64,000 nt of DNA from Candidatus Vicinibacter proximus. GTDB lineage: Bacteria > Bacteroidota > Bacteroidia > Chitinophagales > Saprospiraceae. Positions 9,135 to 17,877 of this stretch are shown one piece after another. Within the stretch, counting starts at the first letter, position 1. Every line of letters begins with the position of its first letter. Both the position numbers and the translations under genes were made by a program. Under the pieces are notes generated by a model, which worked only from the letters and a program-made list of their open reading frames with translations, searched no databases and had not been told where the DNA came from. Location of the stretch: positions 930,001-994,000 of the forward strand of contig JADJOE010000003.1 in the NCBI GenBank assembly GCA_016713905.1, read 5' to 3'.

Positions 9135-10757
9135 ATGAGACCCCTGATAAATATAATCAGAGCACACTGCACCATACTTTTTGTTCTTGGGTCAACTTTG
9201 TTGGTTTACTCTCTCAGAATATTTTTGTTTGATGGAACTGGCGATGATGGGGATAGCCTTACCCATTTTTTAATTGCCAAATATGCTTGTGTTCATCCAG
9301 ATCTATTTTACGATCATTGGGGAAAACCGTTTTTTACACTTTTAGCATTTCCTTTTGCCCTATTAGGATTTAAAGGAATACAGTGTTTCAATTTATTAAA
9401 TCTCCTATCCTGCCAAATTGCACTTTATCTTATAGGGAAAAAACTGGATCTGAAATTCAACTGGCTGCCTTCCCTTTTTCTTGGCTTCTGTTTAATCAGC
9501 ATCAAAGTCATTCCCTCAGGGCTTACGGAACCATTATGTGCAAATATTTTAACCTGGGCTGTCCTTGGATTCCTTTCAGACAGATACTATACTTCCACCA
9601 TACTTATTTCATTTTTACCCTTTGTGCGATCAGAGGGATTGATAATTCTAATCTTAGCAGCAATATTTTTGCTATCCATTCACAAATGGTTATTAATGCC
9701 ACTTTTATCCTTTGGGCATTTCGTGATGGGATTACTAGGGATGAAGTACCATAATGGAGATTTTTTTTGGACAATTCACAACATACCATACCCTGTGAAT
9801 GGTGCATTCTATGGAATAGGCAACCCTTTCCATTTTATTCTTAACACCCCTGAAATGTTAGGTCCAATTTTAACTGCTATGTTTCTTGGAGGTCTAATTT
9901 TAATAACCTTTCTCCCTCTGGCATTATATCGAAAATCTTCAGATTCCAATGTGAAAATTTTCTTCATCCTAATTGTCGGATCCGTAATGGGGTTTTACTT
10001 TTTTCATTCTTATGCCTGGGCTGCTGGAAGATTTAACTCCTATGGATTGACAAGAGTCATGTTTGCAGTGATGCCAATGATCTCTATCCTTGCATGGATA
10101 CCAATTGAATTTATTTCTAGAAATAAAACTGGCAGAGGGATTAACATAATATTTGTAAGTAGTTTGATTGGCATACATTTTTATACGCTATGCTATGGAA
10201 AATATGCACTCAAAAAAGATGATTTTAATATTAAAACATCCCAGGAAGTCCTGGTCAAAGCTACGAACAAGTTAATGCAATCTGAAGCTCTTTACTCTTC
10301 AAATTTATTGCTCTATGATGCACCCTACCTCAGTGTGTTACTCAATATAGATCCGCATGGAAATAAATACGAACGAACCTTATCCATTCTTGAATTGAAC
10401 AGAAGATTCCCCCTTAACACCATAATTATTTGGGATCAATACTACTCTGGAGATCACAGTAAAATACTGTTGGATAGTCTTCTTCAAGACAACCGTCTGA
10501 ATCTTTTATTTGAAGTAAATGAATATGATTATAACGGTAAAATAGAAAAATGCGCTGTATTCAAAATTAAACCTGAATTTGCTATTGATTATTCCTCACC
10601 TGAGGTGCAAAATAAATTGGAAGCCATTAAAATAAATTTGGTAAATGACTCTTTGTTTTTTCCAAAACTTAAAAAACAAAGTTTCAAAATAGGAGTAACC
10701 ATGGATTCATGTTTAAATCTTAATGCAAAGTATTTTTTGGAAAGAGAAAAAAAGTAA
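9135..10757 (+). CDS. Polytopic membrane protein, glycosyltransferase-C-like
   Basis: A 540-residue protein with about ten hydrophobic helices in its first 350 residues and a soluble C-terminal part of about 180 residues. The first extracytoplasmic loop, after helix one, has the acidic text DGTGDDGDSLTHFLIAKYA, then HPDLFYDHWGKPFFTLLAFP. This placement of an acidic pair followed by HWGKP resembles GT-C family enzymes, which use polyprenyl-linked sugars (ArnT/PMT-like and related mannosyltransferases). The family assignment is inference from topology and these loops, and the substrate is unknown. It stands as a single gene, with no polysaccharide genes beside it. Confidence 0.65.
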   Translation: MRPLINIIRAHCTILFVLGSTLLVYSLRIFLFDGTGDDGDSLTHFLIAKYACVHPDLFYDHWGKPFFTLLAFPFALLGFKGIQCFNLLNLLSCQIALYLIGKKLDLKFNWLPSLFLGFCLISIKVIPSGLTEPLCANILTWAVLGFLSDRYYTSTILISFLPFVRSEGLIILILAAIFLLSIHKWLLMPLLSFGHFVMGLLGMKYHNGDFFWTIHNIPYPVNGAFYGIGNPFHFILNTPEMLGPILTAMFLGGLILITFLPLALYRKSSDSNVKIFFILIVGSVMGFYFFHSYAWAAGRFNSYGLTRVMFAVMPMISILAWIPIEFISRNKTGRGINIIFVSSLIGIHFYTLCYGKYALKKDDFNIKTSQEVLVKATNKLMQSEALYSSNLLLYDAPYLSVLLNIDPHGNKYERTLSILELNRRFPLNTIIIWDQYYSGDHSKILLDSLLQDNRLNLLFEVNEYDYNGKIEKCAVFKIKPEFAIDYSSPEVQNKLEAIKINLVNDSLFFPKLKKQSFKIGVTMDSCLNLNAKYFLEREKK

Positions 10758-10889
10758 AAATACATCATCAAGCATTTGAGGTTTCATCATTTATTAAAGA
10801 CATCAATCAATTAACCTTGTGCTTGTAGACTTTAGTTTAAAATCTTTCAACCAAATTTAACAAATTACATTTAAAGACTAAAATTGGAT

Positions 10890-10898
10890 TAATTTTTG
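10890..10898 (+). promoter_or_regulatory. -7-like box before fhs
   Basis: TAATTTTTG, a TAnnTTTG-like box with one extra base, lies 33 bases before the fhs start and is followed by C, as is common for such boxes in this window. Confidence 0.4.
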
Positions 10899-10931
10899 CA
10901 GATTTGGGACTAATTACAAACAAACAAATTT

Positions 10932-12602
10932 ATGAACTCAGATATAGAAATTGCGCAATCCATTACTCCTCAGCATATCAACAAAATAGCCCAAAAACTG
11001 GGTATACATGAGGATGATTTACAGCTGTACGGAAAATTTAAGGCCAAGTTACCGCTCGATTTAATCAATGAGGACAGAGTAAAACAATGCAAATTAATTC
11101 TGGTATCTGCCATCTCCCCTACTCCAGCTGGTGAAGGTAAAACCACAACTTCCATAGGTCTTGCCGAAGGTCTTAACAAAATCGGTAAAAAGACAACTGT
11201 AGTATTGAGAGAACCTTCTCTGGGACCTGTCTTTGGCATAAAGGGTGGTGCTACCGGAGGAGGTTGGTCCCAAGTACTTCCAATGGAGGATATTAACTTA
11301 CATTTTACCGGAGACTTTTCCGCAGTTGAGAAAGCACACAACCTACTCGCTGCTTTAATAGACAACAACATACAAAATAAAAAATTCAGTTTGGGAATTG
11401 ATCCTCGTACAATTGCCTGGAAACGGGTGATGGACATGAATGATCGATCACTCCGTAAAATCACCATTGGCCTGGGTGGAACCGGTAATGGTATCCCAAG
11501 AGAAACAGGATTCGACATAACAGCTGCTTCTGAGATTATGGCAATTCTTTGCCTCTCTAAAGACCCTGAAGACCTAAAGCGAAGAATGGGAAATATCTTC
11601 ATTGGCACAACACTGGACAGAAAACCTATTTTCGCCAAAGATCTAAAAGCAGAAGGGGCCATGGCAGCTTTACTTAAAGATGCCATAAAACCCAATCTTG
11701 TGCAAACCATTGAAGGAAACCCGGCAATTATACATGGCGGCCCATTTGCAAATATCGCCCAGGGAACAAATACCATTATTGCCACAAAAATGGGTATGTC
11801 GCTTTCAGATTATGTAGTTACTGAAGCTGGATTTGGCTTTGATCTTGGCGCTGAAAAGTTCCTGGATATTAAATGCCGCACAGCTGGACTATCCCCTAAC
11901 GCAGTAGTAATTGTAGCTACTGTGAGAGCACTTAAATATCATGGAGGACAGTCTCTTAAAACATTGGGAGAAGTTAACCCTAAGGCAGTTGAAAAAGGTT
12001 GCGCAAACCTTGAAAAGCATCTGGAAAACGCAAAATCTTTTGGTCTGCCTGTAGTTGTTGCCATAAATAGGTTTGACAAGGATAGTGATGAAGAGTTGGC
12101 TGTAATTAAGAATAAATGTGAAGCTTTGGGAGCGGAAGCTGTTTTCTCAGAGGTGTGGGCTAAGGGTGGAAATGGCGCAATAGAGCTCGCCACAAAAGTC
12201 GCAGAAAAAGCAGACCATTGGAATACACCTTTTATCCCCGTTTATGAGTGGGATTGGAAATTGGAGGATAAAATTGAGGCCATTGCAACAAAAGTTTACG
12301 GTGCTGGGCGGGTAGAATATTCAGGAGATGCTAAAGCGGACATCAAAAGAATTAATTCTCTAGGATTTGGAAGTTTACCGGTATGTATGGCGAAAACCCA
12401 AAAATCTTTATCGGACAATCCGGATTTAATTGGTCGTCCTAGAGATTTTACACTTACGGTTAGGGAAATTGAATTGGCTGCAGGTGCTGGATTTGTGGTT
12501 CCAATAACAGGAGAAATGATGCGTATGCCAGGTCTTCCAGATACTCCGGCAGCTGAGTTAATTGATATTGATATAAACGGAAACATAAAGGGACTTTTCT
12601 AA
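10932..12602 (+). CDS. fhs: Formate-tetrahydrofolate ligase
   Basis: A 556-residue enzyme, the family's normal length. It joins formate to tetrahydrofolate using ATP to make 10-formyl-THF for purine synthesis and one-carbon metabolism in the cytoplasm. The ATP-binding loop TPAGEGKTTTSIGLAEGL lies near residue 65 and is followed by the conserved REPSLGPVFGIKGGATGGG. Further signatures include GDFSAVEKAHNLLAALIDN, DITAASEIMAILCLS and the C-terminal GEMMRMPGLPDTPAA. It is monocistronic, with a promoter-like box just upstream. No truncation or unusual composition is seen. Confidence 0.97.
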   Translation: MNSDIEIAQSITPQHINKIAQKLGIHEDDLQLYGKFKAKLPLDLINEDRVKQCKLILVSAISPTPAGEGKTTTSIGLAEGLNKIGKKTTVVLREPSLGPVFGIKGGATGGGWSQVLPMEDINLHFTGDFSAVEKAHNLLAALIDNNIQNKKFSLGIDPRTIAWKRVMDMNDRSLRKITIGLGGTGNGIPRETGFDITAASEIMAILCLSKDPEDLKRRMGNIFIGTTLDRKPIFAKDLKAEGAMAALLKDAIKPNLVQTIEGNPAIIHGGPFANIAQGTNTIIATKMGMSLSDYVVTEAGFGFDLGAEKFLDIKCRTAGLSPNAVVIVATVRALKYHGGQSLKTLGEVNPKAVEKGCANLEKHLENAKSFGLPVVVAINRFDKDSDEELAVIKNKCEALGAEAVFSEVWAKGGNGAIELATKVAEKADHWNTPFIPVYEWDWKLEDKIEAIATKVYGAGRVEYSGDAKADIKRINSLGFGSLPVCMAKTQKSLSDNPDLIGRPRDFTLTVREIELAAGAGFVVPITGEMMRMPGLPDTPAAELIDIDINGNIKGLF

Positions 12603-12873
12603 AAAATTGTATCCCTTCACTTATTGTCCAGCACAATTAAGCCGGCTGGCATGTGCAGTGCTTTGACCGATCCTTACTTGTAAGATTTTTTCTGTCGGGT
12701 AGAGCAATTTTTCGAATCTTTGCCTCAATCCAATTTAGGGAATAAGAATTGCTATTCCAAGTCAATATACCATCAAATATAACGCTTCAGGCCTGGCTTA
12801 CATAAGCAGAATAGATTAATCAAAAATCCAGTAATTTATAGAAGGAAGAAAAAATAAATTAAAAAGCTACTAA

Positions 12874-13083
12874 CTATGCCTTCTTTAAAAATTCTGTCCG
12901 GAGCACAATACTAGATCCGTTGATCTTGCAATCCACTTCATCTGGATCTTCTGTTAATCTGATATTTTTAACTTTTGTTCCTCTTTTAATAACTTGGGAT
13001 GACCCTCTTACTTTTAGATCTTTTGTAAGTGTTACAGAATCCCCATCGGCGAGAATATTGCCATTACTGTCTTTAACTTCCAT
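12874..13083 (-). CDS. PhnA C-terminal domain protein (stand-alone)
   Basis: A 69-residue protein that corresponds to just the C-terminal beta-barrel domain of PhnA: VKDSNGNILADGDSVTLTKDLKV, then KRGTKVKNIRLTE, DCKINGSSIVLRTEFLKK. The zinc-ribbon half present in full-length PhnA (about 110 residues) is absent. Despite the old label of alkylphosphonate utilisation, no phn genes are nearby and the biochemical role of this small domain is not established. It is a single gene with its own -7 box upstream. Confidence 0.85.
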   Translation of the reverse strand: MEVKDSNGNILADGDSVTLTKDLKVRGSSQVIKRGTKVKNIRLTEDPDEVDCKINGSSIVLRTEFLKKA

Positions 13084-13132
13084 GCTTTTACATTATTTAC
13101 AAGACAAATCTACCTGTTGTCAAATTGAGCTG

Positions 13133-13140
13133 CAAAGATA
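13133..13140 (-). promoter_or_regulatory. -7 box before the PhnA-domain gene
   Basis: On the minus strand TATCTTTG (exact TAnnTTTG, followed by C) is 49 bases before the ATG at 13083. Confidence 0.45.
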
Positions 13141-13243
13141 TTAAGTATGAACAATAATATTACACGTGCAAGTAAAACAAGAGCATAAGAATTTTACAAA
13201 TCGATTAAAATAATATGGAATTACAATGTAAAATCTGCTCTTA

Positions 13244-16159
13244 CTATATCTTAATTACTTTAACCACTCCATTGAAGTCTTTATTTCCAACCTTTATCAA
13301 ATATAGTGAAGGATTATAAGAAACCAGATCAACAAGCAGATGATTAACCCCAGAATGAATACCAATTTTTTGCGACTTCAAGACTTGACCCGAAATATTT
13401 AAAATTTGAAGATCAGCTGTATTCTGTTGCCCTACAGCATAAAAACTTAAAATCACCTCTCCACTTGTTGGATTTGGTTGAAGCATTAATTTGATGTCAT
13501 TGCTGGATTCATAAGTTGAAAGAGGCACACAATCCACAATGCCAGATTTCACCAATCCACACCCAAAGGCGTCTAATAATTCTACAGTATAGTTTTGCAA
13601 ATGCTCTAAAGTATCTCCGGGCTGGTTGCCTATATATTTAATTCCTCCCGCTTTTGAATTTCCATCGACCAATAACATTGCTTTTCCATTTGTGCGATTG
13701 AATTCATCACGCAGACAAATGTAACTTACATTAAGAGACGGCCTTGAATATGCACATGAATCAAAATTGCAATTTATTGTTCCTTTTAAATCCTGACTAC
13801 AACCGGCATCATCCATAACTTTTACACGAAATGATTGTCCCTGATCGAGTAAATCGTCCGATTTATTTCCTTCAAGGAAATAATTGCCCAGATGACCGCT
13901 AACGTCAACGTTCAACTTTGCTTTCAATAATGTATCAATGCAATCATAAGTTAAATTAATTTTCAAAGCGGATTGGCTACAATCAAAAGGTGGGCAATAT
14001 ATTTTACCCTCTTCGATAACATAACAGGAATCTGAATCAATCACAATAATTTTATAAACATCCCCATGTTTTAAAGTACTTCCATTGGCTGTGCCATAAA
14101 AATAGTAGGCCCCACTTCCTCCTTTTCCGTTTATACTTAACATCACTTCACCCGTCTGGCGACCAATACTGTCTTTTAAACATGTTGTCAACAAATCAAT
14201 GTCAAGTGAGGAATTCTTACATCGGGATGGAGATTTACAAGTAACCTCCAATGAGGCAAAATCCCTACAACCTTTGGCATCTTCTACAAAGGCTTCCACT
14301 TTTTGGCCAGGATAAAAAATATCTGTAGCATCAGGTCCGGTATATAAATAGGATCCACTTCCTCCTTGTACATCATAGATCACTTTTCCTAATACACCAT
14401 GTAAACAATCAAGACTTAAATTAAGATTTAGTTTATCAAAAGCTTCAGTTTTACTCAATTCATCGATTCTCACACATAAATTTCCTTCACCTGGTTTCAA
14501 AGGATGTGTAGCGGCAATAATTTGTAAATAATAGGTTTGACCTGGCGTTAAGTCTGCCACACGTATAAAACCATTACAAGGATCAGGAGCTTGTCCACAT
14601 TCCCGTTCAATCAACGCTGAGCACGTTCCTCCGTAAACAGCCCAATGATAAACAAACTGTGCGTCGATACGCAAAGCGACAGACTTTTCAGAGGGAGCAA
14701 CAAACTTATACCACACATCGGGAGCCGAATACACAACACAAGATGGTTTAACTGCACTCAAATTGTTGTTTTCAAAGAGGATATTGTTGCAGTTTTTATT
14801 CAAATCAATCGCGGTCGCAGTTGCACACAAATCATTTTGTGGTTTAGTGCTTATTTTTTCTTTTACCTCCAGGCACAGCTGTCCTTCTATTGTCGCAAAA
14901 TAACCGGAAATTTGAACAAAATATTCTGTCCCGGCCTTGGGTGTAAAACTTAGTGTATTCCCCAAATCTTCTACTGCTACTTCTTGCAAAGAATTGCAAC
15001 TTCCTTTATAAACAGAAATAACCTCGGCAAAATTTGCTTTGCTTACAATCTCATGTACTTGATTTGACACTGCAACGAAGCTATACCAAACATCTGCTCG
15101 TGATCGAAGATTTAAAGAAGGCAAGGTGGTTTCTGTTCTGGCATTCAAATTACTAGCCTGAACACAAGTTCCATTAACCAGAACTACAATTTTGTCGTTG
15201 CATAAATCATGGGCAGGCTTAGGTTTAGAATTGGGTATTGGTTTGAGTGAAACACAATGGGTTCCGGTTTCTGCGCCAAAATCATTTATTTTTCGACTAA
15301 ATCTTAAATAATATGTCTTTCCGGAATTGACATTTAATTCCAAAAGTTCCCCTTCAAATCCAAATTCATCTTTATTGGTACAACTGATTGCTTGCAATGC
15401 GTTGCAGGTTCCTTCAAACACACTCAAAACATTGTTGTATGATGAAGTTCCGGAAATCTCTAATAACCCGGTGAAATCAGCCACATATTTATACCATACT
15501 GCGTTTGTATAATCTCCACTGCAACTCACTGTGACTGGTTGTTGAGAAAAGTTAGCTGCTATATGACCCGGAATGCAAGCATCATTAGACTTTAGTGTAA
15601 TAGACCGATTACAATCATTGTTATCAGGACTAAGAATGAAATTATCTATTGCTATTTTAGTTCCAAAATCATTCACTGTTGATTCATAATCCATCGTAAA
15701 ACTCACCGTATTCGCAGTAGATGGAATATTTAGTACAGTACCTACAGAAGTATAATCTCTGAATTCAGTAGGAAAAGTCCTTATCAGCACATTTCCACTA
15801 CCTGTATTCATATAAAGATTAAGTGACGAAGCAACAGGTTTATAATACTGCATATCAAAAACCACATAATATCGATCAAATCCACCTATCTTAAAAGAAG
15901 GACTTATCAGTTGAAATTTTCTTCTGCTGATATCCAAACGATCAGTTTGGTCGTAACTCACCATACAGCGCCCGTCAGGTATAACCATTTGTTTATTTTC
16001 CTGAATATTGAAGTTATAATTACCAACAATGGACTTAAAGATCCACCCTTGAGGTAATGAACAACTGCTAAAATTCTCCACACTAACAAGATTCTGACTA
16101 TAAACAGGAAAAGCCAGAACAACCAAAAGAAAGAAAATATTTCGTTTCATATGTTTCAA
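13244..16159 (-). CDS. Secreted multidomain adhesin-like protein with T9SS sorting domain
   Basis: A 971-residue exported protein. It has a signal peptide (NIFFLLVVLAFPVYSQ) and an N-terminal cleaved-adhesin/jelly-roll domain (about 25-175). Three PPC-like beta domains follow (about 180-570), each with the VWYKYVA / VWYSFVA / VWYKFVA motif and a later TYYL or EYFV strand. Then come four cysteine-bearing modules (about 575-875), each with paired Cys and a GxxG..Y/F core, and finally a T9SS type A domain (about 890-971, starting LQPNPTSGEVILSF). PPC and adhesin domains suggest binding to polymers or cells, and no catalytic motif is seen. It is the last gene of an operon with DUF1501 and DUF1800 proteins, 11 bases after DUF1501, and is probably part of the same surface system. 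Confidence 0.85.
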   Translation of the reverse strand: MKHMKRNIFFLLVVLAFPVYSQNLVSVENFSSCSLPQGWIFKSIVGNYNFNIQENKQMVIPDGRCMVSYDQTDRLDISRRKFQLISPSFKIGGFDRYYVVFDMQYYKPVASSLNLYMNTGSGNVLIRTFPTEFRDYTSVGTVLNIPSTANTVSFTMDYESTVNDFGTKIAIDNFILSPDNNDCNRSITLKSNDACIPGHIAANFSQQPVTVSCSGDYTNAVWYKYVADFTGLLEISGTSSYNNVLSVFEGTCNALQAISCTNKDEFGFEGELLELNVNSGKTYYLRFSRKINDFGAETGTHCVSLKPIPNSKPKPAHDLCNDKIVVLVNGTCVQASNLNARTETTLPSLNLRSRADVWYSFVAVSNQVHEIVSKANFAEVISVYKGSCNSLQEVAVEDLGNTLSFTPKAGTEYFVQISGYFATIEGQLCLEVKEKISTKPQNDLCATATAIDLNKNCNNILFENNNLSAVKPSCVVYSAPDVWYKFVAPSEKSVALRIDAQFVYHWAVYGGTCSALIERECGQAPDPCNGFIRVADLTPGQTYYLQIIAATHPLKPGEGNLCVRIDELSKTEAFDKLNLNLSLDCLHGVLGKVIYDVQGGSGSYLYTGPDATDIFYPGQKVEAFVEDAKGCRDFASLEVTCKSPSRCKNSSLDIDLLTTCLKDSIGRQTGEVMLSINGKGGSGAYYFYGTANGSTLKHGDVYKIIVIDSDSCYVIEEGKIYCPPFDCSQSALKINLTYDCIDTLLKAKLNVDVSGHLGNYFLEGNKSDDLLDQGQSFRVKVMDDAGCSQDLKGTINCNFDSCAYSRPSLNVSYICLRDEFNRTNGKAMLLVDGNSKAGGIKYIGNQPGDTLEHLQNYTVELLDAFGCGLVKSGIVDCVPLSTYESSNDIKLMLQPNPTSGEVILSFYAVGQQNTADLQILNISGQVLKSQKIGIHSGVNHLLVDLVSYNPSLYLIKVGNKDFNGVVKVIKI

Positions 16160-16170
16160 TTGGAATTGAA

Positions 16171-17859
16171 TTAAACAATTACAAATCTTCTCAAAAAAGA
16201 CTTTCCGCCAGCATTAAGCTGATAGACATATTCCCCGGGTGGAATTTTCCACTTTAAGGGATCGCAAGGAATGGTGTAGGAACCTTTAGGTGCAAAATTG
16301 TCAAACAATTTTGCAAGTGTCATTCCATTTAATGATTTAATATAAACTTTTACTTCACTTGGTATCTGAATAGAGAACTTAATGTCAGTAATTCTATTAT
16401 TTGTCGGATTTGGATTATGGCCTAACAAAATCGTATTAAAATTTGATCCTTTTGTAGCTCCACAAGGTGAGTTAAATAAATCCATGCCCTGATATGGTTT
16501 ACCCATGGTATAATCTACAAGCTCACCATCCAAGCATAACCAGTCTTTTAATACTGTAGAAAACATATGCCGGTAGTCTGTTGCTTTTTGTGTCTCATAA
16601 TAAACCACCGTATCCCCATTTTTTAAAACTTTATCGTTTAGATCTATAGGATTTCCTTTAAACCCACCTTTAACTCCATCACCAAACATCATCAATGGAG
16701 AAAGATTACCATGATCAGTACCCATTGACCCGTTTTCTCTAATGGTACGTCCAAATTCTGAATATGTCATGGTGGTTACATTACTTTGTGCATTGTCAGC
16801 CTTCAGGTCGTCATAAAATGCTTTCACAGAGTTTGCCACATCACCCAACAATCTCATATGATAATCTTTTTGCACAGTATGTGTATCAAAGCCATCTATA
16901 TTTACAAGAAAAATTCTTGTACCAAGTCTACCCTTTATTAACCGAGCAATGATTGCTAACTGCTCAGCTAGCCTACTGGTAGTGTTTTTGGGATAGGCTA
17001 CTTTGTTGGATGTCTTATTGTATGCAGTGGTAACAGTTTGGGAATATCGAAGTGAGTTGTTCGTCAATTGTCGCAAAAAGGCTCTTTCTTCACCCTGAGG
17101 ACATTCGCCAAATCCTTCAGTTTCATATAGTTTTCCAAATGCAGCAAGGCGATAAAACTCATTTGGATCATTAAAAACCAATTCCATTTGTTGATTTCCC
17201 GGCGAAGTAAAAATTCTGTCTGTACTATAACCAATTCTCAAAGCAGGAGGCACTGTTGGAGGAGTCTCAGAAAAGGAAGGGAAATCCTGATCTAGATAGC
17301 GGCCCATAATACCTGAGTTTATACGCTTGTCATGCGTATCATCTGCTGCAGTGGACCACAATTCAATTGAGGTAAAATGGGAATAATTTTGGTCCGGGTA
17401 ACCTACATTATGCAAGACAGCCATTTTTCCTTCATTCCATAAAGGCATAAGTCCTGACATTGTGGAAGGCAAAGCAAATTGTGTTTCACCAAATCCAGAA
17501 AGAAGGTGCTGATCATTATAATCCGTACCATGTTTAAGACCAATTGTAGGTCTTAATTTTAAATACTCGTCTTTTCCGGCTGAAGTGGAATAAGGTACGA
17601 TCATGTTCAGTCCATCATTCCCACCGAACATCTTAATCATCACAAGAATATTCTCATCACCAGGTGCTATGGCAGCATTCAAACCCCCTGCCATTAGAGG
17701 ACTAACTGATAATCCACCCAGCAACATGGTACCTAATCCTGCTAGACCGCCAGTCATTAGAAATTGCCTTCTGTTCCACAAGATGTGTTCTTCATTATGA
17801 GCCAACCCGAGATCCGGGGTGAATTCTGAAGGCTTTTTATTTATTTTATCGTGAGACAT
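16171..17859 (-). CDS. DUF1501 domain-containing exported protein
   Basis: A 562-residue protein of the DUF1501 family, which shares the alkaline-phosphatase/sulfatase-like fold. The N-terminus has a twin-arginine-type signal, RRQFLMTGGLAGLGTMLLGG, near residue 31. Family motifs follow: MFGGNDGLNMIVPY, HNVGYPDQNYSHFTSIELW, VNIDGFDTHTVQKDYHMRLL and YSEFGRTIRENGSMGTDHG. The last 80 residues (from about NRITDIKFSIQIPSE) form a beta domain like a T9SS or FlgD-type tail. Its function is not known. It lies 18 bases after a DUF1800 gene, the usual partner, and before a T9SS adhesin, so the three are probably co-transcribed and exported together. Confidence 0.92.
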   Translation of the reverse strand: MSHDKINKKPSEFTPDLGLAHNEEHILWNRRQFLMTGGLAGLGTMLLGGLSVSPLMAGGLNAAIAPGDENILVMIKMFGGNDGLNMIVPYSTSAGKDEYLKLRPTIGLKHGTDYNDQHLLSGFGETQFALPSTMSGLMPLWNEGKMAVLHNVGYPDQNYSHFTSIELWSTAADDTHDKRINSGIMGRYLDQDFPSFSETPPTVPPALRIGYSTDRIFTSPGNQQMELVFNDPNEFYRLAAFGKLYETEGFGECPQGEERAFLRQLTNNSLRYSQTVTTAYNKTSNKVAYPKNTTSRLAEQLAIIARLIKGRLGTRIFLVNIDGFDTHTVQKDYHMRLLGDVANSVKAFYDDLKADNAQSNVTTMTYSEFGRTIRENGSMGTDHGNLSPLMMFGDGVKGGFKGNPIDLNDKVLKNGDTVVYYETQKATDYRHMFSTVLKDWLCLDGELVDYTMGKPYQGMDLFNSPCGATKGSNFNTILLGHNPNPTNNRITDIKFSIQIPSEVKVYIKSLNGMTLAKLFDNFAPKGSYTIPCDPLKWKIPPGEYVYQLNAGGKSFLRRFVIV

Positions 17860-17877
17860 AGATAATTCTTTTGAAGC

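Noticed and set aside
10970..11785. 271-codon open frame on the minus strand
   Set aside because: It lies entirely antisense to formate-tetrahydrofolate ligase, whose protein sequence is fully conserved; the antisense translation has no family match. It is a shadow of codon bias.
12774..12781. TATATTTG on the minus strand as a promoter
   Set aside because: It is an exact box but has no gene in the right place downstream; dozens of such matches are expected by chance in AT-rich DNA of this length.
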